Below are positions 50,057 through 60,067 of a DNA stretch of 64,000 nt, in pieces. Location: contig JANLTO010000018.1 in the NCBI GenBank assembly GCA_031362985.1, positions 18,240-82,239 of the forward strand, written 5' to 3'. This stretch comes from SHZL01 sp031362985 (GTDB lineage Bacteria; Pseudomonadota; Gammaproteobacteria; Xanthomonadales; SZUA-36). Each line of letters begins with the position of its first letter. The stretch's first letter is position 1. Below the pieces are notes generated by a model. That model ran no database searches. It saw only the letters and a list, made by a program, of their open reading frames with translations, and had not been told where the DNA came from. The position numbers and the translations under genes are program-made.

Positions 50057-52267
50057 TCAGGGTCCTGTGAACTTTAATGCCAGTTCCAGCAACTTTCGAT
50101 CAAGCGTTTCACGCAGGGAAACCGGATTTTCCAGCCCCATTCTGCCTATACAAGCCTGCGTCAGGTCGTCCAGATGACGCCCGTTCGGAGTATTCGCCAG
50201 TCCTGTCGATGGCCTTCCTGGCGAACTCCGTCCGCTTGGGGCCAGGGCACGAAGCAGGAGCATTAAACGCCCCCTGCGTGTATCACCGCGCGACGCCAGG
50301 TAGTTCAGTGCACGAGCAATGCGCTGTTCTTCAGGGCTGAAGTCACTGCCGAACGGATAGTCAGGCAGGGCGCCAGACCGACGAAATGAACCCAGGCATT
50401 GCTCTGCCCACAGTGGTGAATTGTTTCTGAATGGGCCGGGAACAGCCCACGCGGCGTCTAGTTTGCCGGCCTTGATGGCTGCGGCGCGCAATTCATGCTG
50501 CCAGCGGCTGTCGGCAATGCAAATCAGTTTCTGTATGACTTCTTCATCCTGTGCACTGCGCAAATCGGCAACCCCGTACTCGCTCACCACGATGTCGCGC
50601 AAGTGGCGCGGAATGGTCGTGTGCGGGAATTCCCAAACAATGTTTGATTCCGCCTTGCGACCCGAACCCCGGTAGCTGCGCAGCATCAGTACGGATCGGC
50701 CCCTGGCCAGGGCATGCGCCATGGCCACGAAGTTGTACTGGCCGCCGACGCCGCTGACCACCTGTCCATCACCCAACTGATCGGATGCAGCAGCGCCCAG
50801 CAAGGTCATTTTCATGGTGGTATTGATGAAGCGGCCTTCAAGGCGTTGCGCGCGGTCCAGCGCTTCGCCTCCATACAGCTGGTTGATTCGGGACACGTCA
50901 GTCATGTGGAAACGGGAGCGTTCCTCAGCGCTCATGCGGTTCAATGTGTCGTACATCCATTGCGAGCCGAGAAAAAAAGCCGCGTGCAGCACCGCTCCGC
51001 CGGTGAGCTTTTTTCCCAGCGCATGCAGGCGCAGGAAACTGCGCACGCCAGGGTCAGACAGGTCGTTGTGAATGCTGCCGTGGTGCGCGGTGGTGATGTT
51101 GAGTTCATCACAGCGTGTACCCGCTTGCAGGATGCCGAACCGCAATAACCAGGCAAGCACAGCTTCATCCAGCCGGGGCGGCAGCGCACCATGTTCCCAG
51201 AGTACGTCGAGACTGTCTGCGGCAAGCTCCTCGCGGATCAGGTCCTGGTTGAGCAGTCGTTGCAGCGTGCAGTGGTCGTAAACAGTGCGCTTCAGCACAC
51301 CGGCTGCGTACATGTGCAGAAAACCTTCCATGAACATCTCGCTGGCCGCATAGAGACCGCGTGCAAACGCCTGGTCGCCACCCCAGGATTGGCGCAGCAT
51401 GGGCGGGCAGCGCTGACCCGCCTGTGCGGCGCTGAGCATGTCACGGTATTGAACGTTTTCCCGATGTCTCATCACGGTGAAGAAACTGACCGCATCACCC
51501 AGTGAGCCGATTCCCAGTTGCAGCGTGCCGCCATCCCGGACCAGTTGACTGGCATGCAATCCAATGAGGAAGTCCTGGTTATTGACTGCCATGCGGGGAA
51601 CGGCGAACAGCGGTTGCGGGTGGTGCTCCAGCAGCCAGTCAAATTCTGCAGCAGCAATCTCGGCATCGCCGCCCATGTAGGGGAGTTCGGCATTGACCTG
51701 CCCGACAAACAACAGGCTTTCGCACGATATCCTGCGACGCAGGTCGAGCGTGACATCGGGATTTGATCCAAGGCTGTAATAGCCGGGGCGCTGCGCGTCT
51801 GTCGCGACCAACTGCAGCAAAAGATTGACCCCCCTGGCTTGCATGTCGCGCGCAACATGGGTGTAGTTGCTGGAAAGGTAATTGCGCTGCGCATGGCTGT
51901 CGTGCAGGCGGGTGCCGGAACGGAAGTAGAATTCGCTGATGGTGATATTAGCCGGCACCACGCCCTGGTCCAGGTCGTGCAGGTACTCAAGCCGCGGATA
52001 GTCACCAAACTGGCGCGCCACGAATGGCCCCAGGAATCTCTGCTTGAGGCCGGTAGAGGGTTTGGGCGGATTGAGTGACAAGGCGGTAAACAGTTCCAGA
52101 CGGATGGATCGGTCGGAGCAGGCAGCACGGTATAAGGCATTGACCAGGTGGTTGGGTTTGCCCAGGCCCAGGGGCGCGCCTACGATCCAGTGATTTCCCA
52201 GTCGCTCGCGCACGAATTCCACGAACTCGGTGGTGCTTGAGCTCAACACGGGCGCAGTACTAGGCAT
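50057..52267 (-). CDS. Acetyl-CoA hydrolase/CoA-transferase family protein, long form
   Basis: 736 residues, longer than the common ~430-500-residue CoA transferases. The N-terminal half and the C-terminal acetyl-CoA hydrolase domain (VVSGVGGQYNFVAMAHALARGRS, a strong family signature with QYNF) are clear; catalytic Glu is expected near VVSEYGVADLR. N-terminus LGNHWIVGAPLGLGKPNHLVNALYRAA is shared by the long subgroup. Substrate (acetate, 4-hydroxybutyrate, succinate) unknown. The C-terminal 90 residues are basic and low-complexity (RALAPSGRSSPGRPS). Followed by sbcB on the same strand. Confidence 0.83.
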   Translation of the reverse strand: MPSTAPVLSSSTTEFVEFVRERLGNHWIVGAPLGLGKPNHLVNALYRAACSDRSIRLELFTALSLNPPKPSTGLKQRFLGPFVARQFGDYPRLEYLHDLDQGVVPANITISEFYFRSGTRLHDSHAQRNYLSSNYTHVARDMQARGVNLLLQLVATDAQRPGYYSLGSNPDVTLDLRRRISCESLLFVGQVNAELPYMGGDAEIAAAEFDWLLEHHPQPLFAVPRMAVNNQDFLIGLHASQLVRDGGTLQLGIGSLGDAVSFFTVMRHRENVQYRDMLSAAQAGQRCPPMLRQSWGGDQAFARGLYAASEMFMEGFLHMYAAGVLKRTVYDHCTLQRLLNQDLIREELAADSLDVLWEHGALPPRLDEAVLAWLLRFGILQAGTRCDELNITTAHHGSIHNDLSDPGVRSFLRLHALGKKLTGGAVLHAAFFLGSQWMYDTLNRMSAEERSRFHMTDVSRINQLYGGEALDRAQRLEGRFINTTMKMTLLGAAASDQLGDGQVVSGVGGQYNFVAMAHALARGRSVLMLRSYRGSGRKAESNIVWEFPHTTIPRHLRDIVVSEYGVADLRSAQDEEVIQKLICIADSRWQHELRAAAIKAGKLDAAWAVPGPFRNNSPLWAEQCLGSFRRSGALPDYPFGSDFSPEEQRIARALNYLASRGDTRRGRLMLLLRALAPSGRSSPGRPSTGLANTPNGRHLDDLTQACIGRMGLENPVSLRETLDRKLLELALKFTGP

Positions 52268-52285
52268 CGGCTTTATCCATCGGCT

Positions 52286-53800
52286 CTAGTCATGGGGGGA
52301 ATGGTGTTCCTGCCACAAGTGCTCCAGTCCGGTTTCCTTGCCCCACAGTTCAAGCTGATCAAGGATAAGCTGGGCGCGGCTGTCGCCGGCATGGGAGCTA
52401 CGGAATTCAGCCACTGCAGCCCGGTATGCGGCGAAGCCGAATTGTTCAGGGTCAACCGGGGTGACCAGACGCCTGATCCTGTCCTTATCCCACGCTTCGC
52501 ACTCTGCTGCGTTCAGCGTATCCGGGAAGTTTCTTGCCCGGTAGCGAAACAGCATCAGCGGCAGGCGTTCGTCCTTGAAGCTCCAGATGTGCCGTGCAAG
52601 TTCCGCCGCAGGTACATCCAGGATTTTGCGCATCAGGAACTTGTCGCTCGGTGCAAAGAAGCCGCCGGAGTAGAGCATCTGGTCCGCATCCGCGCGCAGG
52701 GAGCCGCCTTCATCATCGAATGAGCGCGAAAACACTTCGATAACCTTGGGCCGGATCAGCGGCATGGCCTGCAGGATCATGCGGGCATGTTGTTGACAGC
52801 GGCCAACGTCGAGTTGTATTCGGGCTGTATCCACTTCGTTCAGTGCGGCAGCAGGCGCAATCATGGGAAGGTGGTTGCTGTGGATCACTTTGAGCGGCAA
52901 ACGCAAAATACCCTCGGGCAGGTCGGCAACCGGTGTGAAAACCAGGTCGGCAATGACATCTGCTGCTTCCTCGATCAGTGGACCTGGATCTGCCATCAGG
53001 TCAAAGACGACCACGGATTTAGGCCGGTTTGGCAGCACCACCAATGGCAATTCCAGCGTGGTGCATCCGCGCAAAGCGGGAATTCGGGACGATGTATGCA
53101 CGATGGGTTTACCCACCACGGGATCCAGCAAGGACAGGGCGGTTTTTTGGTCGCGCAAGCCCAGGGCCCAGTCATACAGACGGGGCTGGGCTTTTTTCAA
53201 CATTCGGGCCAGGGCGATAGTCGCACGAACATCGGCCAGAGCCTCGTGCGCACCCACATGCTCAATACCGTTTTGTCTGGTGAGATCTTCCAGCTTGAAG
53301 CTGGGTGTGGAAACCGCGGAGTCCGAGCCTGGCGCCGGCGCTCGTATCGGCCACTCCAGGCCGTCCGGGCGCAATGCGTAGCACATGCGCGCAAGGTCAA
53401 TCAGGTCCCAGCGCGAATTGCCTTTGTGGTATTCGCGCTCGTACGGATCACGCAAGTTGCGATACAGCAGGTTGCGGGTGAAGACATCATCGAATCGAAT
53501 GCAGTTGAATCCCGCTGAGCAGGTGCCGGCCTGCATCATCTCCGCAAGAATTCGAGCGGCAAACTCAGTTTCAGGCAACCCCTGCTGGCGTGCGATCTGC
53601 GGCGTTATCCCCGTGATCAGGCAGGCTGCGGGGTGAGGCAGGACATCATTTGCCGGGGAGCAAAAAAAGCTCAACTCCTCGCCCAGGGGATTGAGGTCCG
53701 CATCGGTGCGGATAGCGGCAAATTGAGCCGGCCTGTCATAGTGTGGCCGCGTGCCGAAGGTTTCGTAGTCGTGCCACAGAAAAGTATCAAAAGATTTCAC
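52286..53800 (-). CDS. sbcB: Exodeoxyribonuclease I
   Basis: 504 residues (E. coli 475). DEDDh exonuclease: ExoI motif DYETFGTRPHYDRPAQFA with D and E metal ligands, FNCIRFDDVFTRN, and HEALADVRATIALA near 195-210; then SH3-like and helical C-terminal domains. GTG 53800 is preferred to the open frame running upstream; it begins VKSFDTFLWHDYETFG directly before the first motif, with AGGGG upstream. Digests ssDNA 3-prime to 5-prime. The next gene ends 70 bases further on. Confidence 0.92.
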   Translation of the reverse strand: MKSFDTFLWHDYETFGTRPHYDRPAQFAAIRTDADLNPLGEELSFFCSPANDVLPHPAACLITGITPQIARQQGLPETEFAARILAEMMQAGTCSAGFNCIRFDDVFTRNLLYRNLRDPYEREYHKGNSRWDLIDLARMCYALRPDGLEWPIRAPAPGSDSAVSTPSFKLEDLTRQNGIEHVGAHEALADVRATIALARMLKKAQPRLYDWALGLRDQKTALSLLDPVVGKPIVHTSSRIPALRGCTTLELPLVVLPNRPKSVVVFDLMADPGPLIEEAADVIADLVFTPVADLPEGILRLPLKVIHSNHLPMIAPAAALNEVDTARIQLDVGRCQQHARMILQAMPLIRPKVIEVFSRSFDDEGGSLRADADQMLYSGGFFAPSDKFLMRKILDVPAAELARHIWSFKDERLPLMLFRYRARNFPDTLNAAECEAWDKDRIRRLVTPVDPEQFGFAAYRAAVAEFRSSHAGDSRAQLILDQLELWGKETGLEHLWQEHHSPHD

Positions 53801-53870
53801 AGGGTGCCCCTGGCTGCAAAGTGCCCAATGACTTTGTTTGAGTACAGGCGGGATAGTGTACCCGCAACGT

Positions 53871-54773
53871 TCACTCCGGCGGGTCGGGTATGTTGCCGGA
53901 AGCGGCCATGACCCGCAGGCAGTGCGCACTGTCGGCCTCCATGCGGAAGTCCGCCCACAGTCCAGACGTTGCCTGCATGTGCCGGACTATGCGCTCGAAC
54001 GGGGCGAGGAACGCACTGGTTTCTTCCCTGCTGCGCAGTCGCGGGTGTGAAAGCTCCCGTTCTTGCTGCCAGCGCCAGTCGACCACACAGTTCCAGTCCG
54101 GCACCGCCAGGTACCACAAGTGCCCCACTCGTTGCCTGAGGCCGGCGCGGTAGTGCGCCAGGCAGTGGTTTACGTATCGACGCCAGGTGGCACGCGGGTC
54201 CTTGGTGCTTTCCAGTTCGTTCACTGCAACGGCCAGCTCAGACTCGGATTGCGCTGGTGGACCTATGCACCATCCCTCGACGATGAGGTAGTCCGGCCTG
54301 GTCTCGACCGGGCGCCAGAGGGAGCGGGGTTCCAGGTCGTCAGCCGACTTGTTGAATATCGGTAGCAGCAACTGCGATATTTGGCCATTGCGCAGCTCAT
54401 CAATAGTGCGCATCAAAGCATCCCAGTCGTGGGTTCCCGGGACACCGCGCAACTGCAGCAATGGATGAAGGTCTCGCCCAAGCTGCAGCCTTTGGGCATG
54501 TCCCAGGTAGTAATCGTCCAGAGACAAAACTGCGGTTACTTTGCCCGATGCGGTCAGGAGATGGGCCAGCAGCCTTGCGAGCGTCGACTTGCCGCTACCA
54601 GGTGGCCCAGCAACGGCCAGCGCGAAGCCGTCATCTTCCTGCAATTTAAACAGCAACGACGGGGCAAGATCGGCGAGGGAATCCCTGGCTGGAGCACCCA
54701 TGAAACTGTGTGCCTGCAGCCAGAGTTCCGCACCGTCTCGAATTTCCTCTACTTGGCCTGTCAGTAAGGACAT
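53871..54773 (-). CDS. P-loop kinase, D-glycerate 3-kinase type
   Basis: 300 residues from ATG 54773. Walker A AGPPGSGKSTLA near residue 55, LSLDDYYL (typical of uridine-kinase-like glycerate kinases), PIFNKSADDLEPRSLW and VEGWCIG, all matching the D-glycerate 3-kinase/YggC group. Role: phosphorylates D-glycerate or a related hydroxy acid; substrate is inferred. Divergent from tesB with 52 bases between starts. Confidence 0.78.
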   Translation of the reverse strand: MSLLTGQVEEIRDGAELWLQAHSFMGAPARDSLADLAPSLLFKLQEDDGFALAVAGPPGSGKSTLARLLAHLLTASGKVTAVLSLDDYYLGHAQRLQLGRDLHPLLQLRGVPGTHDWDALMRTIDELRNGQISQLLLPIFNKSADDLEPRSLWRPVETRPDYLIVEGWCIGPPAQSESELAVAVNELESTKDPRATWRRYVNHCLAHYRAGLRQRVGHLWYLAVPDWNCVVDWRWQQERELSHPRLRSREETSAFLAPFERIVRHMQATSGLWADFRMEADSAHCLRVMAASGNIPDPPE

Positions 54774-54825
54774 GCCAACATGGTACCCAATCAAGCACAC
54801 AGATTCTCAAGCGGGGCATAAAACA

Positions 54826-55716
54826 ATGGACGAAACGCAGGACCCATTCCAGGAATTGCTGCAACTGATTCACCTTGAACCTCTGGAAGTAAATCTGTTC
54901 CGGGGTGAGAGCAGGGATATTGGGACATCGCGCGTCTACGGTGGCCAGGTACTGTGCCAGGCTGTGTTGGCGGCGAGCGAAACCGTTGAGGACCGGCTGA
55001 TCCATTCGCTGCACGCCTATTTCCTCCGTGCCGGAGACCATGCTGCCCCCATCGTGTACGAAGTTGACCGCAGCCGTGACGGCAACAGCTTCAGTGCGCG
55101 GCGAGTAGTTGCCATTCAGCACGGGCGGCCGATATTTACCATGTCCGCATCGTTTCAGGTGGCTGAAGAGGGCCTGGAACACCAGTTTGAAGCCCCGGTA
55201 GTTCCCGCACCGGAAGAATTGCCGACTCAAGGCCCGCTGTCTGATGAGGCACTGGCCCGCCTGCCCCTGAAAATGCAGCGCTGGATCAACCGCTTTGGCC
55301 CCTTTGAATTTCGCCAGGCCAATGATTACGACCCGTCCAATGCCATGCCGCAGGAGCCGTACCAGCAGCTTTGGTTTCGACTCAATGGGCAATTGCCGGA
55401 TGATCCCGTTCTGCATCATGCGTTGCTGGCCTATGTGTCAGACTTTCAGTTGATGGGAACTGCCACGCTGCCGCACGGTCTGTCGTGGATGAAAGATAAC
55501 CTGACCATGGCCAGCCTGGACCACGCGATGTGGTTCCACCGCGACTTCAGGTTGACTGACTGGATGCTGTATTCCTGTGACAGCCCCAGCACCAGTAGTG
55601 GCCGAGGCCTGTCGCGTGGCATGATTTATGATCGCGCCGGAAAACTGATCGCCAGTACTGCGCAGGAAGGTGTGGTGCGAATACGCAGGGATCAGCCGAT
55701 GCCGGAAAACGCGTGA
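54826..55716 (+). CDS. tesB: Acyl-CoA thioesterase II
   Basis: 296 residues, double hot-dog fold. N-terminal GESRDIGTSRVYGGQVLCQAVLAA and C-terminal TATLPHGLSWMKDNLTMASLDHAMWFHRDFR with the catalytic Asp (SLDHAMWF), Gln and Thr region typical of TesB. Hydrolyses medium- and long-chain acyl-CoA. ATG 54826 follows GGGGC; the in-frame extension upstream is antisense to the kinase gene. Followed by the transglycosylase 178 bases later. Confidence 0.93.
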   Translation: MDETQDPFQELLQLIHLEPLEVNLFRGESRDIGTSRVYGGQVLCQAVLAASETVEDRLIHSLHAYFLRAGDHAAPIVYEVDRSRDGNSFSARRVVAIQHGRPIFTMSASFQVAEEGLEHQFEAPVVPAPEELPTQGPLSDEALARLPLKMQRWINRFGPFEFRQANDYDPSNAMPQEPYQQLWFRLNGQLPDDPVLHHALLAYVSDFQLMGTATLPHGLSWMKDNLTMASLDHAMWFHRDFRLTDWMLYSCDSPSTSSGRGLSRGMIYDRAGKLIASTAQEGVVRIRRDQPMPENA

Positions 55717-55894
55717 GGGCACTGTACAAGGCGACTTTCGCTACTGGCAGTTTTGGGCGTGGATGTGCGGCTTCGAGAGGTGCAGGGGGGGGGAATGGAA
55801 ACGCTGGATGCTGGTTTTAATGCAAGCGGCACCCGGTTCAGTTTAAGATGGACCAATCGGATTCTAGATCGTCCGAAAAACAAGAGGTTCTTCA

Positions 55895-56521
55895 ATGCAA
55901 AGGACAGCGTTGTTGATAAAGCACACAAGTATATTTCTGGTCTTATTGCTGTGCGGGATGGCATCAGCAGATGCCCAGGTGTATAAATTTGTTGATGAAA
56001 ACGGTGTAGTCAATTACACCAATATCTCCCCACCCGGGAAATACGAATACCAGACCCTGCGCTTTCCCTGCTACGCAGCAGATCCCAAGTGCCGTGGGGT
56101 GAAGTGGGACAAGGTCGTTCTCAATACCAGTGCCTACAATGCAGAGATCGACGCTGCTGCCAAATTGAACTCGGTGGACGCGTCGCTGATCCGCGCCATT
56201 ATTCATGCCGAATCGGCTTACCAGCCCGATGCTGTGTCCCCCAAGGGTGCGCAGGGTTTGATGCAGTTGATGCCAGCCACCCAACAACTTCTGCACGTGC
56301 CTGACGCCTTTGACCCGGCAGAGAACATTGCCGGTGGGGCGCGCTACCTGGCAGATTTGCTACTTGAATTCAATGGCGACACTACCCTGGCTACGGCTGC
56401 CTATAACGCCGGCCCGGGTGCCGTGGCAAAATACGGGGGCATTCCGCCATTTGATGAAACCAGGGAATATGTTCGTCGGGTAGGAATACTGCATAAAAGG
56501 TACAGCGCGGCGTTGAACTAG
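55895..56521 (+). CDS. Small SLT-domain lytic transglycosylase with N-terminal DUF4124
   Basis: 208 residues. Signal peptide (about 1-27, ending in MASADA), then a DUF4124-like strand pair VYKFVDENGVVNYTNISPPG, then an SLT catalytic domain (about 80-208): IRAIIHAESAYQPDAVSPKGAQGLMQLMPAT, where E in HAESAY is the catalytic acid, and AAYNAGPGAV. Cuts murein to 1,6-anhydro products. A nine-G run (55785-55793) lies 100 bases upstream. Converges with dnaE. Confidence 0.9.
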   Translation: MQRTALLIKHTSIFLVLLLCGMASADAQVYKFVDENGVVNYTNISPPGKYEYQTLRFPCYAADPKCRGVKWDKVVLNTSAYNAEIDAAAKLNSVDASLIRAIIHAESAYQPDAVSPKGAQGLMQLMPATQQLLHVPDAFDPAENIAGGARYLADLLLEFNGDTTLATAAYNAGPGAVAKYGGIPPFDETREYVRRVGILHKRYSAALN

Positions 56522-56574
56522 ATCTCAAATTACACCCTTGCAGCCACTGCTTTGAACTCGCGGGTGGCATGCAG

Positions 56575-59500
56575 TCAGTAAATCAGGCGCGCGTCACTTA
56601 TTTCGTCCAGTCCGGAAAGAGCCGCCAGCAGTTCTTCGCAAGGCTCCAGGTTCCAGGCTGCGCTTAATTCGAGTCTGGCTCGAGCCCGATTGTTACTGTA
56701 GTCAATAAACACCGTGGCCCGGCCTTTACGATAGGGTAGAAAAGCCGCTTCCAGCGCCTCGCATGCCATGTTGTCACAACTGCGCAGTGAAATCTGTACG
56801 CCGCGAGCGTACTCCGCTCGCGCCTGGGCGAGCGAGCGGATTTTTTGTGCAGTCATGCGATACCCGCCCAAAAAATTATCTACGCTCACGTTGCCTTCCA
56901 CGACAATAATCTCGTCCTTGATGAGTTGGTCCGCGAACAGCGCCCAGATTTCGTCGGACACGGATATTTCGAGCTGGCTGCTCATATCCTCGATGGTCAC
57001 AAAACTGCTGCGATTGCCGCCACGCCGGCGGATGGAGCGGACCAAACCGGAGAGGGTCATGGCTACCCCGTTGCGCCGATGGTTCGGTGAATCTCCCGGG
57101 TGAATCCGTGAGCCGAGTTGATCCAGCCGGCAGCTTGAAAAGCGCGCGAGCTCCGCTTCATGAATTTGGGTCGGGTGGCTCGTCAGGTACAGTCCCAGCG
57201 CGTCATGTTCGCCCTGCAAACTTTGCACGGCTGTCCAGGGCGGGATTACCTTGTGCTCCCGGGGCGCAGCTGCAGTTGCGGTTTCCGCCTGGCCGAACAT
57301 ATCGACCTGGCCTGCGGCACGGTCCTGCTGCAGTTGTTCCGCAGCCTGCAACGCATCGTTCAATTCGTGCATCAAGCGGGCACAGTTGCGATCCGGGTCC
57401 AGTACATCCATTGCTCCCGCGCGGATGCAGACATCCATGGCCCTGCGGTTGACTTTTTGCAGGTCCATGCGATTGCAAAAATCCGCCAGGTGCAGAAACG
57501 GTCCGTGGATGTTGCGCTCATGCTCGATGAGTTCTATGGCTGAGCGTCCCAGGCCTTTGATTGCACCGAGCCCGTAGCGAATGGTGCTCGGGGCCTGCGC
57601 GGTAAACATGTAGTTGGATAAGTTGATGTCAGGTGGCAATAGCTCGATTTTCAAGGCTCTGCAGTCGTGCACAAAATCGTCCAGCTTGTCGGTGTTGTCC
57701 ATGTCGGCGGAAAGCACTGCAGCCATGTATTCTGCCTGGTAGTGCTTTTTCAACCAGGCCGTCTGGTAAGCGAGCAGGGCATAGGCCGCCGAGTGGGATT
57801 TGTTGAAGCCATAGCCCCCAAATGTTTCCATTTGGTCGAAGATGATATTGGCGCGGTTTTCCTCCACCCCTCTCCCTATCGCTCCTTTGACAAAGACCAG
57901 CCGTTGTTGGGCCATTTCGTCCTTGTCTTTCTTGCCCATGGCACGGCGCAGTAGGTCGGCCGAGCCCAGCGAATAGCCCGCGAGGTCCCGGGCGATCTGC
58001 ATCACCTGTTCCTGGTAGAGAATTACACCGTAGGTGGCATTGAGGATAGGCTCGAGTTTCGGGTGTGGATAAATCACCCGCGAGCGCCCGTGCTTGCGTT
58101 CGATATAGTCACCCACCATGCCGGATTCGAGCGGACCGGGGCGAAACAGTGCGACCAGGGCCACAATTTCTGCAAAACTGTCCGGTACCAGGCGCCGGAT
58201 CAGGTCTTTCATGCCGCGGGACTCGAGCTGGAAGACGGCCGTGGTCGCGCAGCGCTTCAGCAGCGCGAATGTGGCCGGGTCGTCCATCGGCAGCGCCGCC
58301 ATGTCGAGCCGCGGCTCGCCGCGCGCCGCACGCAGCGCGTCGATGCGCCGCACCGCCCGCTCGATGATCGTCAGCGTGCGCAGACCGAGGAAGTCGAACT
58401 TCACCAGGCCGGCGGCTTCCACGTCATCCTTGTCGAACTGCGTAACGACGCTCTGCGCGCCCTCCTCGCAGTACAACGGAGCGAAGTCCGTCAGCACCGA
58501 CGGCGCGATCACGACACCGCCGGCGTGCTTGCCCGCGTTGCGCGTCAGCCCCTCGAGCGAGCGAGCAAGGTCGATCAGGTTGTGGACTTCGTCGTCGTTG
58601 TCGTAGAGCTTGCGGAGCTCGGGTTCCTTGACCAGCGCCGCGTCCAGAGTGATATCCAGCTCGAATGGCACGAGCTTTGCGATGCGATCCACGTATCCGT
58701 ACGGCAGGCCCAGCACCCTGCCCACGTCGCGCACCACGGCCTTCGCCGCCATCGTGCCGTAGGTGATGATCTGCGAAACACGGTCCCGACCATAGCGGTC
58801 CGCAACGTAATCGATGACGCGGTCGCGGCCTTCCATGCAGAAGTCGACGTCGAAGTCCGGCATCGAGACGCGTTCAGGATTCAGGAACCGTTCGAACAGC
58901 AGGTCGAACTGCAGCGGATCGATGTCCGTGATCTGCAGTGCATACGCGACGAGAGATCCGGCACCGGAGCCGCGTCCTGGTCCCACCGGCACGCCGTTGC
59001 TGCGCGCCCAGCGGATGAAGTCCGCGACGATCAGGAAGTATCCCGCGAATCCCATCGTGCAGATGACACCGAGCTCGCGCTCGAGGCGGTCCGCGTACAA
59101 CGTCGGATCCAGCCCGGCACGACCCGCCATCCGGGCGACCAGCCCGCGACGCGCCTCGGCGGCCAGGAAATCCTCGGCACTGGCACCATCGGGCAGCGGA
59201 AACTGTGGCAGCCGCGGCTCCCCGAGCCGCAGCGGCATGCTGCAGCGACGCGCTATCTCGACGCTGTTCTCCAGCGCCTCGGGAATGTCGGCGAACAACG
59301 CGGCCATCTCATCGGCACTGCGCAGGAACTGCTGCGCGGTGTAACGCCGCGGCCGCGATGGGTCCGCGAGCAGCGCGCCGTCGTGGATACAGACTCGTGC
59401 CTCGTGAGTTTCAAACTCCGCCGCGGTCAGGAAGCGCACGTCGTTGGTCGCAACCAGCGGCAGGCCGCGCGGCGCCGCGCGGTCCAGCGCCCAATCGATC

Positions 59501-60042
59501 CAGCGTTCCTCGTCCGGCCGGCCGACGCGCGAGATTTCCAGGTAGAAGCGTCCCGGCAGCCACTGTGCCCACTGATCCAGCAGGCGCCCGGCCTCGTCTT
59601 CACGACCGGCAAGCGCCGCACGGGCGACATCGCCGCCGGCACCGCCGCTGAGACCGATCAGTCCGGTGAGAGATGCGGGTGTCAGCCACGCGCGGTCGAC
59701 CAGCGCGCGGCCACGCTGCTGCCCCTCGATGTAGGCACGCGACACCAGCCGCGTGATGTTTCGATAGCCCGGCTCGTCGACACACAGCAAGGTCAGCGTG
59801 CAGGGCTCGGACCGCTCGCCCGGCTCAGCGATCAGAAGATCGACGCCGACCACGGGCTTGACGCCACGCTTGAGCGCCACGCCGTAGAACTTGACCAGTG
59901 CAAACAGGTTCTGCGAGTCCGTCAACGCCACGGCGGGCATGCCGACTGCAGCCACCGCCTCGATCAACTCCGGCACGCGCACCACGCTGTCGACCAGCGA
60001 GTACTCCGTGTGAACGCGAAGGTGAACGAATCCGGTCATCAT
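56575..60042 (-). CDS. dnaE: DNA polymerase III alpha subunit, spanning a base-composition break
   Basis: 1155 residues, normal for DnaE1. N-terminal PHP domain (HTEYSLVDSV; AALTDSQNLFALVKFYGVA), then the C-family polymerase core with catalytic aspartates in MPDFDVDFCMEGRDRVIDYV (about 395-415) and palm/fingers, tandem HhH, and OB-fold C-terminus. The gene is in frame throughout. Composition changes abruptly near 58,200 (about residue 610), inside the conserved VFQLESRGMKDLIRRL: codons before it in translation order end mostly in G or C; those after it use AAA, AGT, TTT, GCA, GAA, ATT. Gene order with rnhB is normal, but accA, the usual downstream gene, is replaced by the convergent transglycosylase. 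Confidence 0.93.
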   Translation of the reverse strand: MMTGFVHLRVHTEYSLVDSVVRVPELIEAVAAVGMPAVALTDSQNLFALVKFYGVALKRGVKPVVGVDLLIAEPGERSEPCTLTLLCVDEPGYRNITRLVSRAYIEGQQRGRALVDRAWLTPASLTGLIGLSGGAGGDVARAALAGREDEAGRLLDQWAQWLPGRFYLEISRVGRPDEERWIDWALDRAAPRGLPLVATNDVRFLTAAEFETHEARVCIHDGALLADPSRPRRYTAQQFLRSADEMAALFADIPEALENSVEIARRCSMPLRLGEPRLPQFPLPDGASAEDFLAAEARRGLVARMAGRAGLDPTLYADRLERELGVICTMGFAGYFLIVADFIRWARSNGVPVGPGRGSGAGSLVAYALQITDIDPLQFDLLFERFLNPERVSMPDFDVDFCMEGRDRVIDYVADRYGRDRVSQIITYGTMAAKAVVRDVGRVLGLPYGYVDRIAKLVPFELDITLDAALVKEPELRKLYDNDDEVHNLIDLARSLEGLTRNAGKHAGGVVIAPSVLTDFAPLYCEEGAQSVVTQFDKDDVEAAGLVKFDFLGLRTLTIIERAVRRIDALRAARGEPRLDMAALPMDDPATFALLKRCATTAVFQLESRGMKDLIRRLVPDSFAEIVALVALFRPGPLESGMVGDYIERKHGRSRVIYPHPKLEPILNATYGVILYQEQVMQIARDLAGYSLGSADLLRRAMGKKDKDEMAQQRLVFVKGAIGRGVEENRANIIFDQMETFGGYGFNKSHSAAYALLAYQTAWLKKHYQAEYMAAVLSADMDNTDKLDDFVHDCRALKIELLPPDINLSNYMFTAQAPSTIRYGLGAIKGLGRSAIELIEHERNIHGPFLHLADFCNRMDLQKVNRRAMDVCIRAGAMDVLDPDRNCARLMHELNDALQAAEQLQQDRAAGQVDMFGQAETATAAAPREHKVIPPWTAVQSLQGEHDALGLYLTSHPTQIHEAELARFSSCRLDQLGSRIHPGDSPNHRRNGVAMTLSGLVRSIRRRGGNRSSFVTIEDMSSQLEISVSDEIWALFADQLIKDEIIVVEGNVSVDNFLGGYRMTAQKIRSLAQARAEYARGVQISLRSCDNMACEALEAAFLPYRKGRATVFIDYSNNRARARLELSAAWNLEPCEELLAALSGLDEISDARLIY

Positions 60043-60067
60043 GTACTCGAGTCAGTGGTTCGGTCGA

